Positions 14,951 to 23,250 of a stretch of 64,000 nucleotides of DNA are shown piece by piece. The notes beneath the pieces were generated by a model that saw only the letters and a list, made by a program, of their open reading frames with translations, ran no database searches and was not told the origin of the DNA. The position numbers and the translations under genes were made by a program. Numbering within the stretch: position 1 is the first letter of the stretch; each line of letters opens with the position of its first letter. The DNA comes from Streptomyces sp. NBC_00377 (GTDB lineage: Bacteria > Actinomycetota > Actinomycetes > Streptomycetales > Streptomycetaceae): assembly GCF_036075115.1 (NCBI RefSeq), contig NZ_CP107958.1:4588001-4652000 (forward strand). The letters run 5' to 3'.

Positions 14951-16273
14951 ATGAGCGCACCCTCCCGCTTCGACCGCGGCCACACCGACGACCTCATGAC
15001 GTTCCTGACGGCGAGCCCGTCGCCGTACCACGCCGTGGCGAACGCGGCCGAACGCCTGGAGAAGGCCGGGTTCCGGCAGGTCTCGGAGACGGACGCCTGG
15101 GACGCCGAGGCATCGGCGGCCTCCGCCGCGGGGACCGGTGGCCGATACGTGCTGCGCGGGGGAGCGATCGTGGCCTGGTATGTCCCGGAGGGCGCCGCGC
15201 CGCACACACCGTTCCGGATCATCGGTGCGCACACCGACTCCCCGAACCTGCGCGTCAAGCCGCAGCCCGACTCCGGGGCGCACGGCTGGCGCCAGGTGGC
15301 CGTGGAGATCTACGGCGGTCCGCTGCTCAACTCCTGGCTCGACCGCGACCTGGGCCTGGCGGGCCGGCTGACCCTGCGGGACGGCTCCACGCGCCTGGTC
15401 GACGTCGGCCGCCCGCTGCTGCGCGTCCCCCAGCTCGCCATCCATCTGGACCGGGCGGTCAACACCGACGGACTCAAGCTCGACAAGCAGCGCCATCTCC
15501 AGCCGGTCTGGGGTCTGGGGGGCGATGTGCGCGACGGCGACCTCATCGCCTTCCTGGAGCAGGAGGCCGGGCTGACCGCGGGCCAGGTCACCGGCTGGGA
15601 TCTGATGGCGCACTCCGTGGAACCGCCCGCCTATCTGGGCCGTGACGAGGAGCTGGTGGCCGGCCCCCGGATGGACAACCTGCTGTCCGTGCACGCCGGC
15701 ACGGCGGCGCTGACGGCCGTGGCGACCGGCGGCGAGAGCCTGCCGTACATCCCGGTGCTGGCAGCGTTCGACCACGAGGAGAACGGCTCGCAGTCGGACA
15801 CCGGCGCGGACGGCCCGCTGCTGGGCAACGTGCTGGAGCGTTCGGTGTTCGCGCGCGGTGGGTCGTACGAGGACCGGGCGAGAGCCTTCGCGGGGACCGT
15901 CTGTCTGTCCTCCGACACCGGTCACGCCGTCCACCCCAACTACGCGGAGCGGCACGACCCCACGCACCATCCAAGGGTCAACGGCGGCCCGATCCTCAAG
16001 GTCAACGTCAACAACCGCTACGCGACGGACGGTTCAGGCCGGGCGATCTTCGCCGCCGCCTGCGAGAAGGCGGGCGTGCCGTTCCAGAACTTCGTCTCCA
16101 ACAACTCCATGCCGTGCGGCACGACCATCGGCCCGATCACCGCGGCCCGGCACGGCATCCGCACGGTCGACATCGGCGTGGCCATCCTGTCGATGCACAG
16201 TGCCCGGGAGTTGTGCGGTGACGCCGACCCGTACCTGCTGGCCAACGCGCTGGTGGCGTTCCTGGAGGGCTAG
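14951..16273 (+). CDS. M18 family aminopeptidase
   Basis: The 440-residue enzyme is a zinc-dependent aminopeptidase of the aspartyl aminopeptidase family that trims N-terminal, often acidic, residues from peptides in the cytoplasm. Dinuclear metal-site motifs are visible in the usual order: GAHTDSPNLRVKP (His, Asp), DHEENGSQSDTGADGP (paired Glu), SSDTGHAVHPNY (Asp) and, near the end, ILSMHSARELCG (His). Length matches the family (about 430). The start at ATG 14951 is preceded by AAGGTGA. It is flanked by a terminator upstream (14895-14929) and followed by a small membrane-protein gene 91 bases downstream, so it is probably monocistronic or weakly linked to that gene. Confidence 0.95.
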   Translation: MSAPSRFDRGHTDDLMTFLTASPSPYHAVANAAERLEKAGFRQVSETDAWDAEASAASAAGTGGRYVLRGGAIVAWYVPEGAAPHTPFRIIGAHTDSPNLRVKPQPDSGAHGWRQVAVEIYGGPLLNSWLDRDLGLAGRLTLRDGSTRLVDVGRPLLRVPQLAIHLDRAVNTDGLKLDKQRHLQPVWGLGGDVRDGDLIAFLEQEAGLTAGQVTGWDLMAHSVEPPAYLGRDEELVAGPRMDNLLSVHAGTAALTAVATGGESLPYIPVLAAFDHEENGSQSDTGADGPLLGNVLERSVFARGGSYEDRARAFAGTVCLSSDTGHAVHPNYAERHDPTHHPRVNGGPILKVNVNNRYATDGSGRAIFAAACEKAGVPFQNFVSNNSMPCGTTIGPITAARHGIRTVDIGVAILSMHSARELCGDADPYLLANALVAFLEG

Positions 16274-16364
16274 CAAGTCGGCGGCCGCGCATGGTAGTCG
16301 GACCTCTGGGTACCCGGATCGTGGTGAGCCGGAACGGCCGGTACACCGGACAGGAGGCGACATC

Positions 16365-16616
16365 ATGGGCCTCGGCGGGTGCATCATCCTCATCGCCGTG
16401 GGAGCCATCCTCACGTTCGCGACCGACTGGGACATGCAGGGCGTCAACCTCGACCTGGTCGGCGTCATCCTGATGATCGTCGGTCTGATCGGCGTGACGA
16501 CGTTCAGCAGCATCGCCCGGCGCCGCCGGGTGATGGTGCCTCCGGCCTCGACCACGGTCGTCGAGACGGAGCGGCACCGACGCGGCGACGGCTACAACGA
16601 CGGCTACGGCGCCTGA
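16365..16616 (+). CDS. Small two-helix membrane protein (DUF6458-like)
   Basis: An 83-residue protein with ATG 16365 preceded by CAGGAGG. It has two hydrophobic segments: GLGGCIILIAVGAILTFAT (2-20) and LDLVGVILMIVGLIGVTTF (29-47). A basic RRRR turn and a polar tail ending GDGYNDGYGA follow. The arrangement (membrane hairpin with short WDMQGVNLD loop) matches a common uncharacterised actinobacterial family. Function is unknown. Confidence 0.8.
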   Translation: MGLGGCIILIAVGAILTFATDWDMQGVNLDLVGVILMIVGLIGVTTFSSIARRRRVMVPPASTTVVETERHRRGDGYNDGYGA

Positions 16617-16673
16617 CCGCGGCCCTGACCCCGATTCGTGGTCAGGCGCCCGGTCCGGCAAGCACCGAGTACA

Positions 16674-16710
16674 TCCGGTCGGCCCCACCCCCCCCTTGGG
16701 GCCGACCGGA
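16674..16710 (+). terminator. Terminator after small membrane protein
   Basis: Perfect 13-bp arms TCCGGTCGGCCCC (16674-16686) and GGGGCCGACCGGA (16698-16710) lie 58 bases past the stop. The 11-base loop is C-rich. It is the main feature of the 295-base gap before the next gene. Confidence 0.8.
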
Positions 16711-16911
16711 CCTTCCCGGCCTTCGACCGGGCCCGTTCGGGCCTGCCCGCCTGCTGATCGAGCGGGGTGAGCGGCGGCCGGACGTGGTGGCCGCGAGCCG
16801 TGGTCCGGGCTCCGCGACGAGTCCGCGCACATGGGTGGGACACCTGGCCGGACTCGGCCCATCGGCCTACCGGCGGCGTTTCGGACCGGCCGCCGGGGAA
16901 GCCGTAACGGC

Positions 16912-17406
16912 ATGAGATTCCTCGTGCGCGACCGACTCCTCGGCATCGGTGACGACTACTGGATCGAGGACGACCACGGCAACAAGGTGTACCTCGTCGA
17001 CGGCAAGGCGATGCGACTGCGGGACACCTTCGAGCTGAAGGACACCCGGGGGCGGGTCCTGATCGACATTCACCAGAAGATGTTCGCCCTGCGGGACACG
17101 ATGGTGATCGAGCGGGACGGCGAGCCGCTGGCCACGATCCGGCGCAAGCGCCTGTCGCTGCTGCGCAACCACTACCGGGTGGCCCTGTCGGACGGCCGCA
17201 CCGAACTCGACGTCAGCGGCAAGATCCTCGACCGGGAGTTCGCGGTCGAGTACGACGGCGAACTGCTGGCCGTCGTCTCCCGGCGGTGGCTGCACCTGCG
17301 CGAGACCTACGGAGTCGACGTCGTACGGGAGGACGCGGACCCGGCGCTGCTCATCGCGGTGGCGGTCTGCGTGATCCACCTCGCCGACAAGGAGCGGGAG
17401 GACTAG
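16912..17406 (+). CDS. LURP-one-related (Tubby-like fold) protein
   Basis: A 164-residue protein from ATG 16912. It consists of repeated beta-strand units such as FLVRDRLLGIGDDYWIED, VYLVDGKAMRLRDTFELKD and MFALRDTMVIERDGEPLATI. These match the LURP1-related (LOR) family, whose fold resembles Tubby and phospholipid scramblases. Bacterial members are widespread and uncharacterised; lipid or membrane association is suggested only by the fold. The gene converges on the nitrilase-family gene, the two ends overlapping by 4 bases (17403-17406). Confidence 0.8.
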   Translation: MRFLVRDRLLGIGDDYWIEDDHGNKVYLVDGKAMRLRDTFELKDTRGRVLIDIHQKMFALRDTMVIERDGEPLATIRRKRLSLLRNHYRVALSDGRTELDVSGKILDREFAVEYDGELLAVVSRRWLHLRETYGVDVVREDADPALLIAVAVCVIHLADKERED

Positions 17407-18239
17407 GTCCGGCGTCCGGGGGCGGGCAACCCGAGCACCCGGTCCTTCAGGGCCGGGAACTGCTCCCGGGTCGCGGCGACCCTGGACGGATCGAAGTCGA
17501 CCGTCAGGACCTCCTCGCCGGGACCCGCCTCCGCCAGCACCTCGCCCCAGGGATCGACCACGATCGAGTGACCCGCCTGCGGAACTCCGGCGTGCGTCCC
17601 GGCCGTTCCACAGGCGAGCACGAACGCCTGGTTCTCGACCGCCCGCGCTCGGGCCAGCAGCGTCCAGTGCGCCCGGCGGCGCTCCGGCCAGCCCGCGGGG
17701 ATCACCAGGGTCTCGGCGCCGGCGTCGACAAGACCGCGGAAGAGTTCGGGGAAACGGAGGTCGTAGCAGGTGGCGAGGCCCACGGTCGTCTCCGGGAGGC
17801 GGACCGTCACCAGTTCGTCGCCCGCGCCCATCAGTACGGCCTCGCCCTTGTCGAAGCCGAAGCGGTGGATCTTGCGGTAGGCGGCCGCCGGCTCACCGGA
17901 GGGGGAGAAGACGAGAGACGTGTTGTAGAGGGGGCCGAGAGGACCCTCACCCGTGGCGGAGCCGCTGGGGGAAGGCGCCCGCTCCGGGATCGAACCCGCG
18001 TGCAGCCAGACGCCCGCGTCGCTCGCGGCCTTGGCCATCGCCTCGTACGTCGGCCCTTCCAGGGGCTCTGCCCCGCTGCCGAAGTCCTCATAGGCGAACG
18101 CGCCGGTCGTCCACAGTTCCGGCAGCACCACGAGGTCGGCGGCACCCGCCTGTTCTCTTACCAACCCGGCGACCCGCAGCCGCCGCGCTTCGACCGATTC
18201 GCCCTCTTCTACAGCGATCTGGATGAGGGAGGCGCGCAC
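17403..18239 (-). CDS. Carbon-nitrogen hydrolase (nitrilase superfamily)
   Basis: The 278-residue cytoplasmic amidase-type enzyme keeps the Glu-Lys-Cys triad: Glu41 (VVLPELWTTG), Lys123 (YRKIHRFGF) and Cys158 (GLATCYDLRFPELF). The spacing and the FGFDKGE motif resemble omega-amidase/NIT2-like or amide-repair members, which hydrolyse small amides such as 2-oxoglutaramate. The exact substrate is not determined. The GTG at 18239 was chosen because family proteins begin MRASLIQIAV-like, although the frame stays open to 18479. It diverges from the maleylpyruvate-isomerase-like gene across a 223-base region that contains short extragenic repeats. Confidence 0.88.
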   Translation of the reverse strand: MRASLIQIAVEEGESVEARRLRVAGLVREQAGAADLVVLPELWTTGAFAYEDFGSGAEPLEGPTYEAMAKAASDAGVWLHAGSIPERAPSPSGSATGEGPLGPLYNTSLVFSPSGEPAAAYRKIHRFGFDKGEAVLMGAGDELVTVRLPETTVGLATCYDLRFPELFRGLVDAGAETLVIPAGWPERRRAHWTLLARARAVENQAFVLACGTAGTHAGVPQAGHSIVVDPWGEVLAEAGPGEEVLTVDFDPSRVAATREQFPALKDRVLGLPAPGRRT

Positions 18240-18462
18240 ACTACCACCGTCCTGGCATTCGAGTCGTCCACACGGGCCTACGATCGTCACACGAAAGCAC
18301 TGCCGGGGTGCCTCCCAGCAGCGTAACTTGGGGATCCCCCCGACCTCGAGCGCAGCCGGGAGCCGGGGGACCACCCGAGACACCCGCCGACACCCTGCCA
18401 CCTCCCGCTGGCATCGCCGCCACAACCCACCCGAGTACCGACCGCCGAGGGGTCCCGTTTCC

Positions 18463-19287
18463 GTGAGTCTGCATCCCACCCTCCAGCCCTACGCCGACGC
18501 CTGGACCCACTCCATCGAAGCGATATCCGAGCTGGTGCAGCCGCTGGTGGAGGCGGACTGGAACCGCCGGACGCCGTGCCCGGGCTGGTCGGTCCGCGAC
18601 ATCGTGTCGCACGTCATCGGGCTGGACTGCGAGATGTACGGGGATCCGCGTCCCATCCACACCCTCCCGCGCGACCTGTTCCACGTCACCAACGACATCC
18701 AGCGCTACATGGAGATGCAGGTCGACGTCCGCCGCCACCACACGGCCCCGGAGATGACGTCCGAGCTGGAGTACACGGTCATCCGCCGCAACCGTCAGCT
18801 GCGCAACGAGTCGCGCCAGCCTGGCACGGTGGTGCGCGGCCCGCTCGGTACCGAGCTCACGCTCGAGGAGTCCATGCACAGGCACGCGTTCAACGTGTGG
18901 GTGCACGAGCAGGACCTGCGTACCGCGCTCGGCCGCCCCGGCAACCTCGACTCCCCCGGCGCGCACATCGCCCGCGACGCGCTGCTCGCCGAGCTCCCGG
19001 CGGTCGTCGCCGAGAAGGCCGACGCCCCGCGCAGTTCGGCGGTCGTGTTCGACGTGCACGGGCCGATCGAGTTCCTGCGCACCATCCGCGTCGACATCCA
19101 GGGCCGCGGCACCCTGGAGACGGCGCCCGCGCTCGGCCCGGCCGCCGCCTTCACCCTCGACTGGGAGACCTTCGTCCGGCTGGCCTGCGGCCGGGTCACG
19201 GCGGAGGCGGTCTCCGACCGGGTGAAGGCGGAGGGAGAGCCGGAGCTGACGGCGGCGATCCTGCGGAACTTCGCGGTCACGAAGTAG
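18463..19287 (+). CDS. Maleylpyruvate isomerase / mycothiol-dependent DinB-like protein
   Basis: A 274-residue protein starting GTG 18463 (SLHPTLQPYADAW). The N-terminal four-helix DinB-like domain has TPCPGWSVRDIVSHVIGLD, the family signature with a conserved metal-binding histidine. It continues with MHRHAFNVWVHEQDLRTALGRP, which carries further family histidines. The C-terminal part (about 170-274) is an SCP2-like or MDMPI C-terminal domain. Actinobacterial relatives use mycothiol as cofactor. This gene lacks neighbouring gentisate-pathway genes, so maleylpyruvate may not be its substrate. A GAGGGG sequence lies about 12 bases upstream. Confidence 0.83.
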   Translation: MSLHPTLQPYADAWTHSIEAISELVQPLVEADWNRRTPCPGWSVRDIVSHVIGLDCEMYGDPRPIHTLPRDLFHVTNDIQRYMEMQVDVRRHHTAPEMTSELEYTVIRRNRQLRNESRQPGTVVRGPLGTELTLEESMHRHAFNVWVHEQDLRTALGRPGNLDSPGAHIARDALLAELPAVVAEKADAPRSSAVVFDVHGPIEFLRTIRVDIQGRGTLETAPALGPAAAFTLDWETFVRLACGRVTAEAVSDRVKAEGEPELTAAILRNFAVTK

Positions 19288-19314
19288 GAACGGTCACGAA
19301 GCGACGGCTCCTAC

Positions 19315-19406
19315 GAAGCAGGGGCGGTCGAGCGAGGGCTGTCCCGAAGCGGGGGCGATCAGCGGGGGCTGTCCCGAAGCAGGGGCGGTCGAGCGAGGGC
19401 TGTCCC
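19315..19406. repeat. Three tandem 30-31 bp repeats
   Basis: The unit starts GAAGCAGGGGCGGTCGAGCG and ends GGGCTGTCCC. Copies lie at 19315-19345, 19346-19375 and 19376-19406; the first and third are identical. The block lies just past the 3' end of the gene ending at 19287. Confidence 0.9.
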
Positions 19407-19526
19407 GGAGCGGAGGGAGCTCCGGCCGGGTCTCACCGGCGGGGCGCTCATTCCGCAGAAACGGTCGCTCCGGGCGGAGACGGTCGTCCGGACGGGCGCG
19501 CCTCTGGACCGGGCGCTCCACACGAC

Positions 19527-19565
19527 GGAGCGGGCCCGCCGTGACGATCACGACGGGCCCGCTCC
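19527..19565. terminator. Terminator between convergent genes
   Basis: Perfect 12-bp arms GGAGCGGGCCCG (19527-19538) and CGGGCCCGCTCC (19554-19565). It lies between the plus-strand gene ending at 19287 and the minus-strand DD-transpeptidase ending at 19590, and probably serves the latter. Confidence 0.8.
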
Positions 19566-19589
19566 ATGGACCTGGCGGTCGAGCGGGTG

Positions 19590-20492
19590 TCAGCCCAGCC
19601 GGGCGAAGCCGTAGTTCAGCAGCTTCGTCGCGTCGGCGGCGCGCACCGTCGCGTTGGTGGAGGCCAGCACCGTGCCCACGACGGTCTTGCCGTTACGGGT
19701 GGCGGCGAAGACGAGGCAGTACTTCGCCTCAGGGCCGGAGCCCGTCTTCACGCCGATCGCGCCGCTGTAGCTGCTCAGCAGCGTGTTGGTGTTGATCCAG
19801 GCTCCCATGGTGCGGGTGGAGCCGGTCTTGGTGATCGTCTTGGCCGTGTAGGACTTGGTCTTGACGATCGCACGGAAGTTCGCGCTCTTCAGCGAGTTGC
19901 TGGCGAGCTTCGTCAGGTCCTTGGCGGTCGAGTAGTTCGACCCGTTGCCGATGCCGTCGAACGAGTCGAAGTGCGTCCGCGTCATGCCGAGCGTCTTCGC
20001 CTTGCTGTTCATCTTGGCGATGAAACTCTTCACGCGCGCGGCCCGCGTCGTGCCCGTGCCGAACTTGTCGGCCAGGGCGTACGCGGCATCGCAACCGGAC
20101 GGCAGCATCAGCCCGTAGAGCAGCTGACGCACGGTCACCTTGTCGCCGACGATGAGCCGGGCGGACGAGGCGCTGTTCGCGACGATGTAGTCGCTGTACG
20201 CCTTCTGAATGGTGACCTTGGTGTCCAGGTTCAGGTTCGTCTGCGACAGCACGACGTTCGCCGTCATGATCTTGGTGGTGGAGCCGGTGGACAGCTTGGT
20301 GTCCATGCCCTTGTTGTAGAGCGCCGCACCGTTCGCGTTGTTCATCACGTAGCCGGTCTTGGCGGCGATCGTGGGCGTCGTGACTGCCTGCGCGGGTGCC
20401 GCGGTGAGGGCTCCGGTCGCGAGCACTGCGCCGGCGGTGACGGCAACGGCGGTGGCCCTGCGGACTCGAATGCCCTTGATGGCGGTTATCAA
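19590..20492 (-). CDS. K15-type penicillin-binding DD-transpeptidase / D-Ala-D-Ala carboxypeptidase
   Basis: Extracellular serine enzyme of peptidase family S11 that cleaves or transfers D-Ala-D-Ala-ended peptides. From a TTG at 20492 (GGGG box 8 bases upstream) it has 300 residues with a signal peptide cleaved near AQA-V (about 36). The active-site motifs are STTK (Ser71, Lys74), SGC (Ser132, Gly133, Cys134) and KTGSG near residue 250. The SGC box, where most relatives have SGN, together with KAYSDYIVAN and IGVKTGSGPEAKYCLVFAATR, closely matches the Streptomyces K15 DD-transpeptidase as I know it (precursor 291 residues). The frame is open to ATG 20585, but that longer start would add an unlikely N-terminus. 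It shares the upstream region with the GntR gene. Confidence 0.9.
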   Translation of the reverse strand: MITAIKGIRVRRATAVAVTAGAVLATGALTAAPAQAVTTPTIAAKTGYVMNNANGAALYNKGMDTKLSTGSTTKIMTANVVLSQTNLNLDTKVTIQKAYSDYIVANSASSARLIVGDKVTVRQLLYGLMLPSGCDAAYALADKFGTGTTRAARVKSFIAKMNSKAKTLGMTRTHFDSFDGIGNGSNYSTAKDLTKLASNSLKSANFRAIVKTKSYTAKTITKTGSTRTMGAWINTNTLLSSYSGAIGVKTGSGPEAKYCLVFAATRNGKTVVGTVLASTNATVRAADATKLLNYGFARLG

Positions 20493-20710
20493 CTGAAATA
20501 CCCCGATTACGTCGAATGCCCCTGCGATGCGGCCAAGTTGAAGGGGGGAAAAATGGGCCGCACATGTGTGACACGTAAGTAGCACACAAAGTTGTGCGTC
20601 TGCCGGGCAGAATTTCCGATTACTTGGCCTGACTCATACCCGGACCGCCGAACCGGCCCCGCCCGGCCCCGTCACATCAGGTCCGCATACTGGAACGGCC
20701 CCCCGATGCG

Positions 20711-20735
20711 TACGTGTTGTATCTATCCTGTGGGC
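20711..20735 (+). promoter_or_regulatory. Putative leaderless promoter of GntR-MFS operon
   Basis: GTGTTGTATCTATCCTGTGG precedes ATG 20736. TATCCT at about 20723-20728 is a plausible -10, placing the transcription start at or next to the ATG. Inference from spacing. Confidence 0.4.
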
Positions 20736-21407
20736 ATGCCGTCCTCCGCCCCGCCCGCTCCCGTTCCCGTGAGACAGCCGCCCGCCGCCGACCGCGTGTA
20801 CGCCCACGTCAAGCAGGGCGTACTGGACCGCCGTTACGAGGGCGGCACCCTCCTCACCGAGGGCGAGCTCGCCGACGCCGTGGGCGTCTCGCGCACACCG
20901 GTGCGGGAAGCCCTGCTGCGCCTGGAGGTGGAGGGGCTGATCAAGCTCTACCCGAAGAAGGGCGCGCTGGTCCTGCCGGTCTCCGCACAGGAGATAGCGG
21001 ACGTGGTGGAGACCCGCCTCCTGGTGGAGGAACACGCGGCGCGCAAGGCGGTGCCCGCCCCGGCCGGACTGATCGAGCGCCTGGAGGAACTGCTCGCGAA
21101 GCAGAAGGAACAGGCGGCCGCGGGCGACCTGGCAGCGGCCGCCGTGACAGACCGCTGCTTCCACGCGGAGATCGTCCGCAGCGGCGGCAACGCGATCCTG
21201 TCGAGGCTCTACGACCAGCTCCGTGACCGCCAGTTGCGGATGGGCGTCGCCGTGATGCACTCCCACCCCGACCGGATCGCCAAGACGCTGGGCGAGCACG
21301 AGGAGATCCTCCAGGCACTGCGCTCCGGCGACGCCGAGGCCGCCGTCGAGATCGTGCACCGGCACGTCGGCTGGTTCTCGCACCTGGCCCGCGGGGAGGT
21401 CCGATGA
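20736..21407 (+). CDS. GntR family (FadR-type) transcriptional regulator
   Basis: A 223-residue regulator from ATG 20736. The N-terminal winged helix contains ELADAVGVSRTPVREALLRLEVEGLI (about 45-70). The C-terminal all-helical FCD-type effector domain (about 90-215) has VETRLLVEEHAARKAV, CFHAEIVRSGGN and LGEHEEILQALRSGDAE, whose Asp/His residues usually bind a metal and carboxylate ligand. No ribosome-binding site precedes the ATG, but TATCCT sits about 8 bases upstream, as in leaderless Streptomyces transcripts. The stop overlaps the MFS start in ATGA, so it probably controls and is co-transcribed with the exporter. Confidence 0.92.
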   Translation: MPSSAPPAPVPVRQPPAADRVYAHVKQGVLDRRYEGGTLLTEGELADAVGVSRTPVREALLRLEVEGLIKLYPKKGALVLPVSAQEIADVVETRLLVEEHAARKAVPAPAGLIERLEELLAKQKEQAAAGDLAAAAVTDRCFHAEIVRSGGNAILSRLYDQLRDRQLRMGVAVMHSHPDRIAKTLGEHEEILQALRSGDAEAAVEIVHRHVGWFSHLARGEVR

Positions 21408-22717
21408 GCACCGCGTCCCGCCGCGTGAACTCCACCCTTCCGGGTGATCCGCCGGGCGGACGGCGCGCGATGGCCGTCTGGGGGATCGGAGTCTCGGTCT
21501 ACTTCGTCGCGGTCATCTTCCGCACCTCCCTCGGAGTGGCCGGCCTGGACGCCGCCGACCGCTTCCAGGTGAACGCCTCGGCCCTGTCCACCTTCTCCAT
21601 CCTCCAGCTCCTGGTCTACGCGGGCATGCAGATACCGGTGGGCCTGCTGGTCGACCGGCTCGGCACGAAGAAGGTGCTGACCATCGGCGTCGTGCTGTTC
21701 ACGGCAGGACAGCTCGGCTTCGCCTTCTCCCCCTCCTACGGCACGGCCCTCGCCTCCCGCGCGCTGCTCGGCTGCGGGGACGCGATGACGTTCATCAGCG
21801 TGCTGCGGCTGGGGACCAGGTGGTTCCCGGCGCGCCGCGGACCGATGGTCGCCCAACTGGCCGGCCTGGCGGGGATGGCGGGCAACCTGGTCTCGACCCT
21901 TGTCCTGGCCCGCCTCCTGCACGGCGTCGGCTGGACCGCGGCCTTCGCAGGCAGCGCGCTGGCGGGAGTGGTCGTGCTGGTCCTGCTGCTGCTCTTCCTG
22001 AAGGACCACCCCGAGGGGCACGAACCCGAGCCGTTCCCGCACCGGGGCGCGGCCTACGTCCGCCGCCAGATCGCCGCGTCCTGGCGCGAGCCCGGCACCC
22101 GTCTCGGTCTGTGGGTGCACTTCACCACCCAGTTCCCGGCGATGGTGTTCCTGCTCCTGTGGGGCCTGCCGTTCCTCGTGGAGGCACAGGGCCTGTCACG
22201 GGCGACGGCCGGCGAACTGCTGACCCTGGTGGTGCTGTCCAACATGGTCGTAGGCCTGGTCTACGGCCAGGTCGTCGCCCGCCACCACGCGGCGCGGCTG
22301 CCGCTGGCCCTGGCCACGGTCGGCGCGACGGCCCTGATGTGGGCGGCCACGCTGCTCTACCCCGGTGACCGGGCGCCGATGTGGCTGCTCGTGGCGCTCT
22401 GCGCGGTTCTGGGGGCGTGCGGCCCCGCCTCCATGCTCGGCTTCGACTTCGCCCGCCCGGCCAACCCGCCCGAGCGTCAGGGCACGGCCTCCGGCATCAC
22501 CAACATGGGCGGTTTCGTGGCGTCGATGACGACGCTCTTCGCGATCGGCGTGCTGCTGGACGCGACGGGCGACGACTACACGATCGCCTTCTCCTGCGTC
22601 TTCGTCCTCCAGGCCCTCGGCGTCAGCCAGATCCTGCGGCTGCGCCGACGGGCGGCCCGGCGTGAGCGGGAGCGACTGGTGGCCAGCCGAGTGGAAACGG
22701 TCCACGTACCGGCGTAG
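21404..22717 (+). CDS. MFS transporter
   Basis: A 437-residue inner-membrane permease with about 12 hydrophobic segments and the major-facilitator loop motif between segments 2 and 3 (GLLVDRLGTKKVL). The central loop (LKDHPEGHEPEPF to ASWREPGTR) separates two six-helix halves, and the tail is Arg-rich (RLRRRAARRERERL). It resembles the nitrate/NarK or sugar-phosphate-like MFS branch, but the substrate cannot be assigned. Translation is coupled to the upstream GntR gene by a 4-base ATGA overlap, implying ligand-responsive expression. The stop codon TAG is supplied by the first unit of the downstream tandem repeat at 22709. Confidence 0.9.
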   Translation: MSTASRRVNSTLPGDPPGGRRAMAVWGIGVSVYFVAVIFRTSLGVAGLDAADRFQVNASALSTFSILQLLVYAGMQIPVGLLVDRLGTKKVLTIGVVLFTAGQLGFAFSPSYGTALASRALLGCGDAMTFISVLRLGTRWFPARRGPMVAQLAGLAGMAGNLVSTLVLARLLHGVGWTAAFAGSALAGVVVLVLLLLFLKDHPEGHEPEPFPHRGAAYVRRQIAASWREPGTRLGLWVHFTTQFPAMVFLLLWGLPFLVEAQGLSRATAGELLTLVVLSNMVVGLVYGQVVARHHAARLPLALATVGATALMWAATLLYPGDRAPMWLLVALCAVLGACGPASMLGFDFARPANPPERQGTASGITNMGGFVASMTTLFAIGVLLDATGDDYTIAFSCVFVLQALGVSQILRLRRRAARRERERLVASRVETVHVPA

Positions 22718-23180
22718 TCCGGGGCCGGCGTAGTCCGGGGCCGGCGTAGTCCGGGGCCCGGCGTAGGCCGGGGCCCGGCGTAGGCCGGGGCCCGGCGTAG
22801 GCCGGGGCCCGGCGTCCGGCGTTCCGGCGTCACGGCGTCACGGCGTCACGGCGTCACGGCGTCACGCCAACCGTGTCCGGGGCCCGACGTTCATGGCTCC
22901 GGCATACGGCGTTCCGGCATCACACCAACCGCGCCCGGGGCCCGGCGTCATAGCTCCGGCATACGGCGTTCCGGCATCACGCCAACCGTGCCCGGAGCCA
23001 GGCGTTCCGGCATCACGCCAGCCGTGGCGGGGGCCAGGCGTCCGGCATCACGGTTCCGGCCTCACGCCAACCGTGGCGGGTGCCACCCGCCACCAGACCC
23101 GGCGTCATGCCAAGGCACCCGGGGCGACCTCCCGCCGCCTGGCCCGGCTCACGCACCGGCGTCCGGCGTCACGCGCCCTT
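22709..23180. repeat. Composite tandem-repeat block after MFS gene
   Basis: Three 16-bp units CCGGCGTAGTCCGGGG (22709-22756) are followed by three 17-bp units CCCGGCGTAGGCCGGGG (22757-22807). Next come five 8-bp units GCGTCACG (22827-22866). About six degenerate units built around GGCGTTCCGGCATCACGCCA (about 22885-23180) complete the block. No coding gene is supportable in 22718-23250. The layered units look like successive slippage expansions of a CCGGCGT core. There are no uniform spacers, so it is not CRISPR. Confidence 0.92.
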
Positions 23181-23215
23181 GGATAGGGCCGTGCGTCCGG
23201 CAGCCGGCTGGAGCG

Positions 23216-23241
23216 GGGCCGCGCCTTTCGGGGCGCGGCCC
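23216..23241. terminator. Terminator between MFS repeat block and bkd operon
   Basis: GGGCCGCGCC (23216-23225) pairs with GGCGCGGCCC (23232-23241) over a 6-base loop, followed on the plus strand by TTCCTT. It lies 10 bases past the E2 gene stop on the minus strand and can end transcription from both sides. Confidence 0.75.
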
Positions 23242-23250
23242 TTCCTTCGG

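Noticed and set aside
22709..23180. Possible CRISPR array
   Set aside because: Repeats are contiguous or differ in length, with no unique spacers of constant size and no cas genes nearby.
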